Below, piece after piece: positions 1-11,154 of a stretch of 64,000 nt of DNA (its first letter is position 1; each line of letters begins with the position of its first letter). The notes beneath the pieces were generated by a model that was given only the letters and a program-made list of their open reading frames with translations, made no database searches and had not been told where the DNA came from. The stretch comes from Streptomyces puniciscabiei (lineage in GTDB: Bacteria; Actinomycetota; Actinomycetes; Streptomycetales; Streptomycetaceae). The position numbers and the translations under genes are program-made. The DNA lies in contig NZ_VFNX01000001.1 in assembly GCF_006715785.1 (NCBI RefSeq), forward strand, positions 4,320,001 through 4,384,000. Direction: 5' to 3'.

Positions 1-1
1 C

Positions 2-1123
2 AAGTCCTTCACCGTCCGCTCCATCGTGGAGCTGGCCCGGGCCAAGCGTGCCAAGGTGCTGCTCGCCGCGCCCACCGGGCGGGCCGCCAAGCGCCTGTCC
101 GAGCTGACCGGCGCCGAGGCCTCCACCGTCCACCGGCTGCTGGAGCTGAAGCCCGGCGGGGACGCCGCCTATGACCGGGACCGGCCGCTCGATGCCGATC
201 TGGTCGTGGTCGACGAGGCGTCCATGCTCGATCTGCTGCTCGCCAACAAGCTGGTCAAAGCCGTGCCGCCCGGCGCCCATCTCCTCTTCGTCGGTGACGT
301 CGACCAGTTGCCCAGTGTCGGTGCCGGCGAGGTGCTGCGCGACCTGCTCGCGGAGGGCAGTCCCCTCCCCGCCGTCCGGCTCACCCGGGTCTTCCGGCAG
401 GCCCAGCAGTCCGGTGTGGTCACCAACGCGCACCGGATCAACGCGGGGCAGCATCCGCTCACCGACGGGATGAAGGACTTCTTCCTCTTCGTGGAGGACG
501 ACACGGAGGAGGCCGGGCGGCTCACCGTGGACGTGGCGGCCCGGCGGATTCCGGCCAGGTTCGGTCTCGATCCGCGCCGGGATGTGCAGGTGCTCGCGCC
601 GATGCACCGGGGGCCGGCCGGCGCCGGAGTGCTGAACGGGCTGCTCCAGCAGGCCATCACGCCCGGCCGGCCCGATCTGCCCGAGAAGCGGTTCGGCGGC
701 CGGGTCTTCCGCGTCGGCGACAAGGTCACCCAGATTCGCAACAATTACGAGAAAGGGAAGAACGGTGTCTTCAACGGCACCGTGGGTGTCGTCACCTCGC
801 TCGATCCGGTCGACCAGCGGCTCACGGTGCTGACGGACGAGGACGAGGAGGTTCCGTACGAGTTCGACGAACTGGACGAACTGGCCCATGCGTACGCGGT
901 GACCATCCACCGCTCGCAGGGCAGTGAATATCCCGCTGTGGTGATTCCCGTCACGACCGGGGCATGGATGATGCTGCAGCGGAACCTGCTGTACACGGCG
1001 GTGACACGGGCCAAACGGCTGGTCGTCCTCGTCGGTTCACGCAAGGCGATCGGACAGGCGGTGCGCACGGTGTCCGCGGGACGGCGTTGCACGGCACTGG
1101 ACTTCCGGCTGCACGGCTCCTGA
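2..1123 (+). CDS. RecD2/TraA-like SF1B DNA helicase, 3' part
   Basis: The gene starts upstream of the window, so only the C-terminal part is present. The first codons read Lys-Ser, consistent with the end of a Walker A motif cut by the window edge. Counting from the Met at position 26, motif Ia (LAAPTGRAAKRL) lies at residues 13-24, the DEAS box at 63-66, GDVDQLPS at 90-97, RVFRQ at 121-125, an IHRSQGSEYP motif near 293-302 and YTAVTRAK near 322-329. These are the ordered ATPase/helicase motifs of the RecD2 type, a 5'-3' helicase used in DNA repair. No RecB or RecC partner is visible. Assignment to RecD2-like rather than conjugative TraA is by inference, because no relaxase domain can be judged. 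Confidence 0.9.
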   Translation, partial: KSFTVRSIVELARAKRAKVLLAAPTGRAAKRLSELTGAEASTVHRLLELKPGGDAAYDRDRPLDADLVVVDEASMLDLLLANKLVKAVPPGAHLLFVGDVDQLPSVGAGEVLRDLLAEGSPLPAVRLTRVFRQAQQSGVVTNAHRINAGQHPLTDGMKDFFLFVEDDTEEAGRLTVDVAARRIPARFGLDPRRDVQVLAPMHRGPAGAGVLNGLLQQAITPGRPDLPEKRFGGRVFRVGDKVTQIRNNYEKGKNGVFNGTVGVVTSLDPVDQRLTVLTDEDEEVPYEFDELDELAHAYAVTIHRSQGSEYPAVVIPVTTGAWMMLQRNLLYTAVTRAKRLVVLVGSRKAIGQAVRTVSAGRRCTALDFRLHGS

Positions 1124-1363
1124 CCTGCCGCTGAGCAGGTGCTGCGACCCGCATCACAAAAAATGATCGATCAAATGAGTCGTGAAGGTCACAGAGCACT
1201 TCCAGATGCCGTTCGGAGGGGGCAGGATGAGCAGGTTGGCGGCACTGAGTGCCGCCAATAGGCCCAATGGTCGACCCCGAGTGCACTCTCCTGAGCCAAA
1301 TGGGGGATGGTAGAGACAGTCAGGGCACCTCGAAGATGAGGCACTACGTCGGTGAGGGAAGAC

Positions 1364-2653
<1,290 letters not shown>

Positions 2654-2726
2654 CACCTGTCGGTGGAGGGGCGCCGCTTCGCTGGTGCCCCTCGCTGTAC
2701 AGGTCGGACCGGCGGCGCCGTCGTAG

Positions 2727-2768
2727 CCGTAGGCGCATAAGCGGAAGCCGTAGACACATAAGCGGAAG
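2727..2768 (+). repeat. tandem 21-bp direct repeat, two copies
   Basis: Two adjacent 21-bp copies (2727-2747 and 2748-2768) share 19 of 21 positions and each ends in CATAAGCGGAAG. They lie between the citA stop codon and the hairpin at 2764. The function is unknown. Confidence 0.8.
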
Positions 2769-2816
2769 GCGCCCTGGCGCCGGTCCCCCCACGGGCCGAC
2801 GTCCAGGGCGCCTTCC
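2764..2816. terminator. likely bidirectional terminator after citA
   Basis: A perfect 14-bp inverted repeat (GGAAGGCGCCCTGG at 2764-2777 and its complement at 2803-2816) brackets a 25-base loop. There is no clear T run, which is common in Streptomyces terminators. It lies 110 bases past the citA stop. Confidence 0.6.
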
Positions 2817-3033
2817 CATGTCCCGGTGCGGATTCCCCCCACGGGATCCGGCCGGGCGCTCGGAGAGGACAGCGCCTGAATCGCTGTCGTCGAGCAGAAC
2901 GAGCAACACTCGTCCTGCTCCAGTGACACGCTGCGATCTGCCGGGACAACACACGCTGGGAGGGCCGCTCAAAGCTTCCCGGCGCGCGTGCCCCGGCAAC
3001 GCATCTCTGAGGAAGTCCCCCAAGACATCCCCA

Positions 3034-3236
3034 GATGTCAGCCGGCGCCCCCCAAGACGCTGGTCTGACATCGCCAACTTAGACCTTCGAACCCCTTCGA
3101 TGGTTACGTTCGCATCACTGTGATCTGCGTCTCTTGCATATGTCCTTTAGGTGCGCAAGAGCCCCGATACGGCGATCGGGGTCCAAGCGTAAGGATGATG
3201 CGCGAGCCTTGTGAAGAGCTTATGTGAGGCTCGCGC
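3034..3236. ncRNA. candidate small RNA locus (three hairpins)
   Basis: Three perfect inverted repeats occur in a row: GATGTCAG/CTGACATC (3034-3041, 3065-3072), CCCCGAT/ATCGGGG (3162-3168, 3175-3181) and a 10-bp stem GCGCGAGCCT/AGGCTCGCGC (3200-3209, 3227-3236). The region lies between convergent genes. I recall that a small RNA named after SCO2736 was reported beside citA in S. coelicolor, but I cannot confirm that this is the same locus. Strand and ends are unknown. Confidence 0.3.
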
Positions 3237-3295
3237 CGGACTCTAGAGGGTCTCTTACTTCAGCTGCGGCGAACCGCCGGTAACCTCCCGGGACT

Positions 3296-5584
3296 TCAGC
3301 GGAAGCGGCGCAGCCGCAGGCTGTTGGTCACCACGAAGACCGACGAGAAGGCCATCGCGGCGCCGGCGATCATCGGGTTGAGCAGTCCCGCGGCGGCCAG
3401 CGGCAGGGCGGCCACGTTGTAGCCGAAGGCCCACACCAGGTTGCCCTTGATGGTGGCCAGCGTCCGCCTGGACAGCCGGATGGCGTCGGCCGCGACCCGC
3501 AGGTCGCCGCGGACCAGGGTCAGGTCGCCGGCCTCGATCGCCGCGTCCGTGCCGGTGCCCATGGCGAGGCCCAGGTCCGCGGTGGCCAGCGCGGCCGCGT
3601 CGTTCACGCCGTCGCCGACCATCGCCACGGTCCGCCCCTCGCGCTGCAGCCGTCGTACGACGTCCACCTTCTCCTCGGGCAGCACCTCGGCGAACACGTC
3701 CGAGGGCTCGATGCCGACACCGCGCGCGACCGCCTCGGCGACCGTGCGGTTGTCCCCGGTGAGCAGCACCGGCCTGAGGCCCAGCGCACGCAGTTCGCGC
3801 ACCGCCTCGGGGCTGGTCTCCTTGACCGCGTCGGCGACGGCGAGAACCCCGCGCGCCCGCCCGTCCCAGCCGGCCACGACGGCCGTACGGCCCTCCCGCT
3901 CGGCCTCGCCCGCCACGCGGGCCAGGTCCTCGGGTAGATCGTCGTAGAGGCGCCCCACGGCCACCTCGCGGCCGTCCACGCGTCCGCGTACGCCCCGCCC
4001 GGGGACGTTCTCGAAGTGCTCGACCGGCGGAAGGGTGCCGGCTTGCTCCTCGGCGCCGGCGGCGATCGCGCGGGCGACGGGGTGCTCGGAGGCGTGCTCC
4101 AGGGCGCCGGCGAGCCGCAGCAGCTCCTTCTCGTCCTCGCCGTCGGCGACGTGCACCGCCTGGAGGGTCATCCGGCCGGTGGTGACGGTGCCGGTCTTGT
4201 CGAGGACGACCGTGTCGACCCGGCGGGTGGACTCCAGCACCTCGGGGCCCTTGATCAGGATGCCGAGCTGGGCGCCGCGGCCGGTGCCGACCATCAGCGC
4301 GGTCGGCGTGGCCAGGCCCAGCGCGCAGGGGCAGGCGATGATCAGGACGGCGACGGCGGCGGTGAACGCGGCGACCGTGTCCCCGGTGACGCCCAGCCAG
4401 ACGCCGAAGGTGCCCAGCGCGACGAGGATGACGACGGGCACGAACACCGCGGAGATCCGGTCGGCGAGCCGCTGCACCTCGGCCTTGCCGTTCTGCGCGT
4501 CCTCCACCAGCCTCGCCATCCGGGCGAGCTGGGTGTCGGCGCCGACCCGGGTCGCCTCGACGACGAGCCGGCCGCCCGCGTTGACCGTGGCGCCGGTGAC
4601 CCGGTCGCCCGGGCCGACGTCCACCGGCACCGACTCGCCGGTCAGCATGGCCGCGTCCACCGCGGAGACGCCCTCGACCACCGTGCCGTCGGTGGCGATC
4701 TTCTCGCCGGGCCGTACGACGAACCGGTCGCCCACGGCCAGATCCGCCACCGGAACGCGCACCTCACGCCCGCCCCGCAGCACCGCCACGTCCTTGGCGC
4801 CCAGCTCCATCAGCGCCCGCAGGGCCGCGCCCGCGCGCCGCTTGGAGCGGGCCTCCAGATAACGGCCGAGCAGGATCAGCGCGACGACTCCGGCGGCGAC
4901 CTCCAGGTAGATGGTGGAGGCGCCGTCCATCCGCGCCGTGACATCAGTCGCTACCGCTCCGGGGGTGAGGCGGAACTCGTCGTGCATCCCGGGCATGCCC
5001 GCGGTACCGAAGAACAGGGCCCACAGCGACCAGCCGAACGCGGCCAGCGTGCCGACCGAGACCAGGGTGTCCATGGTGGCGGCGCCGTGCCGCAGGTTGG
5101 TCCAGGCGGCCCGGTGGAAGGGGGCACCGCCCCAGACGACGACCGGCGCGGCGAGCGTCAGGGAGAGCCACTGCCAGGTGTCGAACTGCAGCGAGGGGAC
5201 CATCGCGAGCAGTACCACGGGCACGGCGAGCAGCGCGGAGACGAGCAGGCGGTGCCGCAGGGCGCCGAGTTCGGCATCGTGCCCGCCGGCCTGCTCGGAG
5301 GCCGGTGCGGACGCCTCAGGTGCGGGCTCCGGCGGTGCCGGCTGCTCGGCGGTGTAGCCCGTCTTCTCCACGGTGGCGATCAGGTCGGCGACCCGGACGC
5401 CCGCGCCGTACGTGACCTTCGCCTTCTCGGTGGCGAAGTTGACGGTGGCGCTGACGCCCTCCATCCGGTTGAGCTTCCGCTCCACGCGGGCGGCGCACGA
5501 GGCACAGGTCATCCCGCCGATGAGCAGCTCTACGTCGGAGGTCTCTCCAGGGGTTATGGCCGTCTCTGCGGTGGTGCTGGTCAT
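3296..5584 (-). CDS. copA: copper-exporting P1B-type ATPase CopA
   Basis: Pumps Cu(I) out of the cytoplasm using ATP. The 762-residue product has one N-terminal heavy-metal-associated domain with GMTCASC (24-30), the TGES actuator loop (315-318), the membrane metal-site motif CPC (418-420), the phosphorylated aspartate in DKTGT (Asp462), the HP motif (501-502) and GDGVND (657-662). Near the C-terminus a GYN motif (721-723) and an MAFSS motif (744-748) complete the signature of Cu(I)-specific IB-1 pumps. Eight membrane segments are expected. It lies 90 bases downstream of the chaperone gene copZ on the same strand and is presumably co-transcribed from the copper-responsive promoter at about 5990. 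Confidence 0.97.
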   Translation of the reverse strand: MTSTTAETAITPGETSDVELLIGGMTCASCAARVERKLNRMEGVSATVNFATEKAKVTYGAGVRVADLIATVEKTGYTAEQPAPPEPAPEASAPASEQAGGHDAELGALRHRLLVSALLAVPVVLLAMVPSLQFDTWQWLSLTLAAPVVVWGGAPFHRAAWTNLRHGAATMDTLVSVGTLAAFGWSLWALFFGTAGMPGMHDEFRLTPGAVATDVTARMDGASTIYLEVAAGVVALILLGRYLEARSKRRAGAALRALMELGAKDVAVLRGGREVRVPVADLAVGDRFVVRPGEKIATDGTVVEGVSAVDAAMLTGESVPVDVGPGDRVTGATVNAGGRLVVEATRVGADTQLARMARLVEDAQNGKAEVQRLADRISAVFVPVVILVALGTFGVWLGVTGDTVAAFTAAVAVLIIACPCALGLATPTALMVGTGRGAQLGILIKGPEVLESTRRVDTVVLDKTGTVTTGRMTLQAVHVADGEDEKELLRLAGALEHASEHPVARAIAAGAEEQAGTLPPVEHFENVPGRGVRGRVDGREVAVGRLYDDLPEDLARVAGEAEREGRTAVVAGWDGRARGVLAVADAVKETSPEAVRELRALGLRPVLLTGDNRTVAEAVARGVGIEPSDVFAEVLPEEKVDVVRRLQREGRTVAMVGDGVNDAAALATADLGLAMGTGTDAAIEAGDLTLVRGDLRVAADAIRLSRRTLATIKGNLVWAFGYNVAALPLAAAGLLNPMIAGAAMAFSSVFVVTNSLRLRRFR

Positions 5585-5674
5585 GTCCGGACTCCAGACA
5601 TCGGACCGGACCGCACGGAGCCAGTATCAGCTGGTCGGCACGGCCGGTCGGGGAATGAGGGAGTGAGGGAACGT

Positions 5675-5914
5675 TCAGGCCCGGCCGGCCAGCTCGAAGC
5701 CGGCCTCGTCCACGGCGGCGCGCACGGCCTCGTCGTCCAGCGGGGCCGCGGAGACCACGGTCACCTCGCCGGTGGACGCGACGGCCTTCACCGAGCTGAC
5801 GCCGGGGATCTGGGAGATCTCGCCGGAGACGGAACCTTCGCAGTGGCCACAGCTCATGCCGGTCACCTTGTAGACGGTGGTGACGGAGCCAGGAGTGTCG
5901 GTGTGGGCGGTCAT
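5675..5914 (-). CDS. copZ: copper chaperone CopZ (HMA domain)
   Basis: A 79-residue single heavy-metal-associated domain protein with the Cu-binding loop GMSCGHC near residues 19-25. It carries Cu(I) to CopA. I set the start at the ATG at 5914 because GAGGAG lies immediately upstream and the open frame before it has no domain character. It is the first gene of the copZ-copA pair. The upstream DNA carries a CsoR-like operator inside the promoter. Confidence 0.95.
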   Translation of the reverse strand: MTAHTDTPGSVTTVYKVTGMSCGHCEGSVSGEISQIPGVSSVKAVASTGEVTVVSAAPLDDEAVRAAVDEAGFELAGRA

Positions 5915-5981
5915 GTCAGTACTCCTCGTCGAGGCGTGTGGGGCCGGTGGGGCCCGCGAGCGAACCCCACGCTTCCCCCAC

Positions 5982-6009
5982 ACTATACCCCTAGGGGGTA
6001 CCTCACCAA
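5982..6009 (-). promoter_or_regulatory. copZA promoter with CsoR-type operator
   Basis: On the minus strand a -35-like TTGGTG (6009-6004) and a -10-like TATAGT (5987-5982) are 16 bp apart. The spacer and the edge of the -10 box hold the pseudo-palindrome TACCCCCTAGGGGTA (complement at 5986-6000), the known form of actinobacterial CsoR sites. CsoR is a Cu(I)-released repressor, so copper should induce copZA. The -35 box overlaps the last codons of the neighbouring protease gene. The regulator gene itself is not in the window. Confidence 0.75.
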
Positions 6010-6941
6010 GGGGAGTCCCGGCGCGCCAGCGACCGCACCCAGCCCACCCCGGCCAGGGACACCAGCGCCGGCCCGCCGACCGAGAACAGCGTGAACAGGT
6101 GCTCCTGTACGGCACTCGGCCGGACGAGGTACCCCGGTGAGAACAGCCGGCCCGCCGGTCCGGTGCCGGTCAGCCGGGCGACCACCCAGATCGCGATGCC
6201 GTGCGTGGATTCCCACAGCGCGTGCAGCAGGGACACGCCCAGCCAGGTGCCGGCGACCGGCGCCGAGACGCGGAAGTGTCCGTTCAGGCGGCGCCGGGAC
6301 AGCAGCACGCCACCGGCGATCGCGGTCCACACCCCGTGCCCGAAGGAGGCGAGCAGCCCGCGCACGATCTCCGTCTCCAGCAGGGTGCGCAGATCGATGC
6401 CCTGGGCGGAGACGGCCGCGTTGACGGCGCACCCGGCGCTCTCCAGCGCGGCGAAACCGAGGCCGACGGCCGCGCCGAGCACCAGTCCGGCGCGCAGTCC
6501 GCGCACGGCCGGCTGCCGGCGCAGGGCGAACACCAGCGCCCCGAGCTTGGCGGCCTCCTCGATCAGGCCGACGCCGACGAACATCGCCGGCGAGGGGCTC
6601 ACCGGATACGGCCCCGTCAGCGGGGCGCCGAGCACGCCGAGGGCCCCGCCGGCCAGGAAGCAGCCGAGGATCGCGCTGACACCGAGGTCACGGCCGTGCC
6701 GCTCGTACGCCCACAGCACGAAGGCGACCGGTACCAGAAAGCTGCCGAGCAGGATCAGCGTCGGCAGCAGCACGCTGTTCCGCGTCTCGTACGTGACCCA
6801 CGCGGTCAGCGCCCACAGGGCGAGCCCCCCGCCCAGACAGCGCCGCCACAGACCCGCGGCGATACGGGGGTACGGCGGTGGCGGCTGCTGTGGGCCGGGG
6901 ATGCGGGCCCTGGGTGTGCCGGGAGGCGGGGAGTGGCTCAA
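6003..6941 (-). CDS. PrsW-family intramembrane metalloprotease
   Basis: A 312-residue polytopic membrane protein with a proline-rich cytoplasmic N-terminus (1-25) and about eight hydrophobic segments. The PrsW/CAAX-protease signature is present: EEAAK (128-132), FAALE (163-167), His202 in FGHGVW and His240 in LLHALWES, which would form the metal site in the membrane. In Bacillus PrsW cleaves an anti-sigma factor; the substrate here is unknown, and no sigma/anti-sigma pair is adjacent. Its 3' end abuts the copZ promoter. Confidence 0.88.
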   Translation of the reverse strand: MSHSPPPGTPRARIPGPQQPPPPYPRIAAGLWRRCLGGGLALWALTAWVTYETRNSVLLPTLILLGSFLVPVAFVLWAYERHGRDLGVSAILGCFLAGGALGVLGAPLTGPYPVSPSPAMFVGVGLIEEAAKLGALVFALRRQPAVRGLRAGLVLGAAVGLGFAALESAGCAVNAAVSAQGIDLRTLLETEIVRGLLASFGHGVWTAIAGGVLLSRRRLNGHFRVSAPVAGTWLGVSLLHALWESTHGIAIWVVARLTGTGPAGRLFSPGYLVRPSAVQEHLFTLFSVGGPALVSLAGVGWVRSLARRDSPW

Positions 6942-7018
6942 GGGAGTCCCCTCGGACAGCGGCTGGGCGATTCATCCGCACTCTAGGCAGATGTGCCGGG
7001 GGTCGCAGTCCGGGCGGA

Positions 7019-7663
7019 TCAACCGCCGCCGAGCTGGTCGCCCACCAGCGGTCGCAGGTAGCGGACCAGAACGTTCTTGATCTCCTGGACGTAGGCCGCC
7101 CGTTCGGCGCCCTCGTGGGCGAGGACGAGTTCCAGGCCGGACTTGTAGATGCCGAGGCAGATGTGCGCCGTGCGGGTGACGTCGGCCGGGGAGGCGCCGG
7201 GCATGAGGGAGCCGAGCAGGTCCTCGATCCGGCCGGTCAGCGTGGTGTGCAGCTGGTCGTGGGTCTCGGCCATCCGGCCCGGGATGTCGGGACCGTGCAT
7301 CAGCGCGAAGAACACCGGGTGCTCGGTGTTGAAGGCCATGAACCGGTCGATGGCGGAACCGATGGCCTCCTCCAGCGGGGTGGCGGGGTCGACGGGGGCC
7401 AGCGCCTCGCCGTAGGTCTCCCGCATCTCGTGGACGAGCCGGTCGCCCAGCTCGATCGCGATCGCCTCCTTGTTCGGGAAGAACTGGTAGAGCGTGCCCG
7501 GCGAGACGCCGGCCTCGCGGGCGATGGCGTTGGTGCTGGCGGCGGTGTAGCCGGTGGTGCAGAAGACCCGCGCGGCCGCCTCGAGCAGCTGGGCGATACG
7601 GCGCTCCCCGCGGGCCTGCCGGCGACGCGGCTGCTCCTTCTGTGTGTGCGGGTGATCGGGCAC
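7019..7663 (-). CDS. TetR-family transcriptional regulator
   Basis: A 214-residue protein with an N-terminal TetR helix-turn-helix: the recognition region TNAIAREAGVSPGTLYQFF occupies about residues 42-60. The C-terminal part is an all-helical ligand-binding domain of unknown specificity. It is transcribed divergently from the MMPL transporter at 7829, and the shared 165-bp gap carries a large symmetrical operator. It therefore very probably represses the transporter and itself, with induction by a transported compound. Confidence 0.92.
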   Translation of the reverse strand: MPDHPHTQKEQPRRRQARGERRIAQLLEAAARVFCTTGYTAASTNAIAREAGVSPGTLYQFFPNKEAIAIELGDRLVHEMRETYGEALAPVDPATPLEEAIGSAIDRFMAFNTEHPVFFALMHGPDIPGRMAETHDQLHTTLTGRIEDLLGSLMPGASPADVTRTAHICLGIYKSGLELVLAHEGAERAAYVQEIKNVLVRYLRPLVGDQLGGG

Positions 7664-7694
7664 GCGTTATCCCCAGCTCTCCGAACGTGATTGA

Positions 7695-7749
7695 CAAACA
7701 CGAGTGGTCGCTCGCATTCTGGAGAAACGCGAGCGATCTCTCGTGTTTG
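7695..7749. promoter_or_regulatory. double dyad operator between tetR and mmpL
   Basis: CAAACACGAG (7695-7704) pairs with CTCGTGTTTG (7740-7749), and CGCTCGC (7709-7715) pairs with GCGAGCG (7729-7735), giving a 55-bp dyad. Each half is itself a CGAG-N6-CTCG palindrome (7701-7714 and 7730-7743), with centres 29 bp apart. A TTGACA hexamer (7691-7696) abuts the left arm. This fits two TetR dimers binding between the divergent genes. Confidence 0.8.
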
Positions 7750-7828
7750 CCAGTCTATGGCCCATGAGCGACTCATGCTGCCTGCCTGCCTGCACGGGCA
7801 TGGGTCATGGTGAAGGGGACACCGCACG

Positions 7829-10090
7829 ATGACCGAAGTCAACACGCAGCCCCGCACGGGGAAGGGTGCGCCCGAGGGGGCACCGGACGGGGCGCGGGAC
7901 GGGGCGCCGCCCCGCCCCGGGCGCTACACCCGCTTCGTGACCGCCCGCCCCCGCCTGTCGCTCCTGGTGGCCCTGCTGCTCACCGCGCTCGCCGTGCTGG
8001 CCGGCAGCGGGGTCGCGGACCGTCTCGGCAGCGGCGGCTGGGAGGACCCGGCCGCCGAGTCGACGTACGCCACCAAGGCCCTGGAGCGCGAGTTCCCCGG
8101 CTCCCAGCCGAACCTGCTGCTCCTGGTCGACTCGGGCCGCGCCTCGGTCGACGATCCGGCGGTCGCCGCCGAGGCCCGCGACCTGGCCGGCCGCCTGGCG
8201 GGGGAGAAGGGCGTGACCGGCGTCGGCTCCTACTGGCAGAGCAGGTCACCGGCCCTGCGCGCCAAGGACGGCCATGAGGCGCTGATCGCCGCCCGCATCA
8301 CCGGCGACGACAACACGATGGGCAGGACGCTCGACCGACTCGCCCCGCACTACCGGGGCATGCACGGCCCGGTCCAGGTGAAGGTCGGCGGCATCGTCGC
8401 GGTGCGGCACGAGATGCAGACGATCATCAAGGAGGATCTGGCCCGCGCCGAGATGATCGCCCTGCCGATCACGCTGGTGCTGCTGGTGATGGTCTTCGGC
8501 AGCGCGATCGCCGCCCTGCTGCCGCTCGGCATCGGCATCGTCGCCATCCTCGGCACCAACGCCGTACTGCGCGGCCTGACGGCCTTCACCGACGTCTCCG
8601 TCTTCGCGCTCAACCTCACCACGGCCCTCGGCCTGGGCCTGGCCATCGACTACGCGCTGTTCATCGTCCGCCGCTTCCGCGAGGAACTGTCCAGGGACGC
8701 CGACCCGTTGACGGCGGTCGGCACGACCCTGCGCACCGCCGGCCGCACGGTCCTGTTCTCCGCGCTCACGGTAGCGGTGTCCCTGGCCGCCATGATGGTC
8801 TTCCCGCAGTACTTCCTGCGCTCCTTCGCCTACGCCGGCATCGCCGTGGTGCTGCTCGCCGCGGCCGCCGCCCTGATCCTGCTCCCGGCCGCGCTGGTCC
8901 TGCTCGGCCACCGGGTCAACTCCCTGGACCTGCGGCGCCTGTTCCGCCGACGCCGCGACCCGGATTCCGCCGAGCGGCCCACCGGGACCACCTGGGCCCG
9001 CGCGGCAGGCCTGGTGATGCGCAGGGCCCCGTTGTTCGCACTCGGCACCACCGTTCTGCTGGTGACGCTCGGACTGCCGTTCCTCGGAGTGAAGTTCGGC
9101 ACCGCCGACGACCGTCAGCTTCCCTCGACCGCCGAGTCCCACGTGGTGCAGGAGCACATCCGCGAGGGCTTCCCGGGCAGCCCCGGCGGCGGTCTCGAGA
9201 TCCTCGCCGAGGGCAGGGCCACCGCCGGCCAGTACGCCGCCTACAAGCAGCAGGTGGCCGCCCTGCCCGAGGTGGCCCGCGTCGACGGCCCGCTGGTCAA
9301 GGGCGATGCCGCCTACTTCGCGGTGCAGCCGAGGGGCGAGGCCGTCGACGACCCGGCCCAGCGCCTGGTCGGCGATCTGCGTGCGCTGCACGCCCCCTTC
9401 GACGCCAAGGTGACCGGCACGGCCGCGGTCCTCGTCGACACCAAGCACGCGATAGCCCAGCGCCTGCCGTGGGCCGCCGCGTTCATCGCCGTCGTCACGC
9501 TCCTCCTGGTCTTCCTGCTCACCGGGAGCGTGCTGATACCCGTGCAGGCCGTGGTGCTCAACGCGCTCAGCCTGACCGCGATGTTCGGCGCCGTGGTCTG
9601 GGTCTTCCAGGACGGTCACCTCTCCGCCGCCCTCGGCTTCACCAGCTCCGGCTCCATCGAGACCACCCTGCCCGTGCTGATGTTCTGCGTGGCCTTCGGC
9701 CTCTCCATGGACTACGGCGTGTTCCTGCTCTCCCGCATCAAGGAGGAGTACGACCGCACGGGCGACCACGACGCGGCGGTGCGGCACGGACTCCAGCGCA
9801 CCGGCGGGCTGATCACCGCGGCGGCGGTCATCCTCGCGGTGGTGATGGTCGCCATCGGCACCTCCCGGGTGACCAACACCAAGATGCTCGGCCTGGGCAT
9901 CGCCCTGGCGGTCCTGATGGACGCGATGGTGGTCCGCAGCCTGCTGGTACCGGCGATCATGCGGCTGACGGGGAGGGCCACTTGGTGGGCGCCGGCGTCG
10001 TTGCGGCGCATGCACGCACGGTTCGGTCTGAGCGAGGGCGGCGAAGAAGGGCCGGCACAGCCCGGCCCCCAACCGTCTAGTCTGCGCTGA
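7829..10090 (+). CDS. MMPL/RND-type membrane transporter
   Basis: A 753-residue member of the MMPL family, proton-driven exporters of lipids or small molecules. There are two repeats, each with one membrane helix, a large extracytoplasmic domain and a cluster of five helices. The family's conserved Asp-Tyr pairs are in [13 protein letters not shown] (about residue 274) and [14 protein letters not shown] (about residue 629). The N-terminus (1-30) is charged and Gly/Pro-rich. Control by the divergent TetR protein at 7663 suggests a drug- or metabolite-efflux role, but the substrate cannot be read from the sequence. Confidence 0.92.
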   Translation: MTEVNTQPRTGKGAPEGAPDGARDGAPPRPGRYTRFVTARPRLSLLVALLLTALAVLAGSGVADRLGSGGWEDPAAESTYATKALEREFPGSQPNLLLLVDSGRASVDDPAVAAEARDLAGRLAGEKGVTGVGSYWQSRSPALRAKDGHEALIAARITGDDNTMGRTLDRLAPHYRGMHGPVQVKVGGIVAVRHEMQTIIKEDLARAEMIALPITLVLLVMVFGSAIAALLPLGIGIVAILGTNAVLRGLTAFTDVSVFALNLTTALGLGLAIDYALFIVRRFREELSRDADPLTAVGTTLRTAGRTVLFSALTVAVSLAAMMVFPQYFLRSFAYAGIAVVLLAAAAALILLPAALVLLGHRVNSLDLRRLFRRRRDPDSAERPTGTTWARAAGLVMRRAPLFALGTTVLLVTLGLPFLGVKFGTADDRQLPSTAESHVVQEHIREGFPGSPGGGLEILAEGRATAGQYAAYKQQVAALPEVARVDGPLVKGDAAYFAVQPRGEAVDDPAQRLVGDLRALHAPFDAKVTGTAAVLVDTKHAIAQRLPWAAAFIAVVTLLLVFLLTGSVLIPVQAVVLNALSLTAMFGAVVWVFQDGHLSAALGFTSSGSIETTLPVLMFCVAFGLSMDYGVFLLSRIKEEYDRTGDHDAAVRHGLQRTGGLITAAAVILAVVMVAIGTSRVTNTKMLGLGIALAVLMDAMVVRSLLVPAIMRLTGRATWWAPASLRRMHARFGLSEGGEEGPAQPGPQPSSLR

Positions 10091-10110
10091 GGTTTCCGGA
10101 AGGAGTGCGG

Positions 10111-11154
10111 ATGCGCGCGGTGGTGTTCGAGCGGTACGGCGAGCCGGCCGAGGTGCGGAACATGCCCGACCCGGACCCCGCCGAGCACGGCGTGGTCGTC
10201 CGTGTGGAGGCCACCGGGCTCTGCCGCAGCGACTGGCACGGCTGGATGGGGCACGACCCCGACATCACGCTGCCGCACGTGCCCGGGCACGAACTCGCCG
10301 GTGTCGTGGAGTCGGTGGGCTCCCGGGTGTCGGGGTGGCGGCCCGGCGACCGGGTCACCGTGCCCTTCGTCTGCGCCTGCGGCACCTGCCCGGCCTGCGC
10401 GGCGGGCGACCAGCAGGTGTGCGAACGCCAGACCCAGCCGGGCTTCCACCACTGGGGTTCCTTCGCCGAGTACGTCGCCCTCGACCACGCCGACGTCAAC
10501 CTGGTCGCGATCCCGGACGACATGGCGTACGGCACCGCCGCCGCCCTCGGCTGCCGTTTCGCCACCGCCTTCCGCGCGGTGGTGCAGCAGGGCCGGGTGG
10601 CGGCGGGGGAGTGGGTCGCGGTGCACGGCTGCGGCGGGGTGGGGCTGTCGGCGGTGATGATCGCGGCGGCGTCGGGGGCGCGCGTGATCGCCGTCGACGT
10701 GTCACCCCGGGCCCTCGACCTGGCGCGTCAGTTCGGCGCCGCGCACTGCCTGGACGCGACCGGCACCGAGGACACGGCCGCCGTCGTCCGTGAGCTGACC
10801 GACGGCGGCGCCCATCTCTCCCTGGACGCCCTCGGCTCGCCCGCCACCTGTGCCGCTTCCGTGAACGGCCTGCGCCGCCGCGGCCGGCATGTCCAGGTGG
10901 GCCTGCTGCCCTCCGCCGACGGCACCACCCCCGTACCGCTCGCCCGTGCTGTCGCCCTGGAGCTCGAACTCCTCGGCAGCCACGGCATGGCCGCCCACAC
11001 CTACCCCGAGTTGCTCCGACTGGTCCGCGCCGGCGTTCTGAGCCCCGACCTCCTGGTGACGTCCACCCTCACCCTCGGCGCCGCACCGGCGGCGCTCGCG
11101 GCGATGGGTACGGCGCCGGGGGCCGGGGTCACGGTCATCGAGCCGTGGCGCTGA
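10111..11154 (+). CDS. zinc-dependent medium-chain alcohol dehydrogenase
   Basis: A 347-residue MDR enzyme oxidising an alcohol with NAD(P). Catalytic zinc ligands are visible as Cys38 (GLCRSDW) and the His60-Glu61 pair in PGHELAG. The structural zinc lobe has Cys90, Cys93, Cys96 and Cys104. The Rossmann motif GCGGVGLS is near residue 171. The ATG at 10111 is preferred over GTG at 10105 because AGGAG at 10101-10105 is correctly spaced for it. Its 3' end overlaps the convergent acetyltransferase gene by 20 bp. The substrate is unknown. Confidence 0.92.
   Translation: MRAVVFERYGEPAEVRNMPDPDPAEHGVVVRVEATGLCRSDWHGWMGHDPDITLPHVPGHELAGVVESVGSRVSGWRPGDRVTVPFVCACGTCPACAAGDQQVCERQTQPGFHHWGSFAEYVALDHADVNLVAIPDDMAYGTAAALGCRFATAFRAVVQQGRVAAGEWVAVHGCGGVGLSAVMIAAASGARVIAVDVSPRALDLARQFGAAHCLDATGTEDTAAVVRELTDGGAHLSLDALGSPATCAASVNGLRRRGRHVQVGLLPSADGTTPVPLARAVALELELLGSHGMAAHTYPELLRLVRAGVLSPDLLVTSTLTLGAAPAALAAMGTAPGAGVTVIEPWR

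Larger units (their letters stand above)
2654..3295. other. convergent intergenic region with repeats and hairpins
   Basis: This 642-base gap separates the 3' ends of citA and copA, so neither gene's promoter should be here. It contains a tandem 21-bp repeat pair, a long terminator-like hairpin and three further hairpins (3034-3072, 3162-3181, 3200-3236). The part from about 3060 to 3250 is visibly richer in A and T than the flanking genes. No open frame with a convincing start or codon bias is present. An independent small RNA is the main alternative to a long structured 3' UTR. Confidence 0.6.

Noticed and set aside
4016..6094. 692-codon plus-strand frame opposite copA and copZ
   Set aside because: Low-complexity Gly/Arg/Asp product, antisense to clear copper genes.
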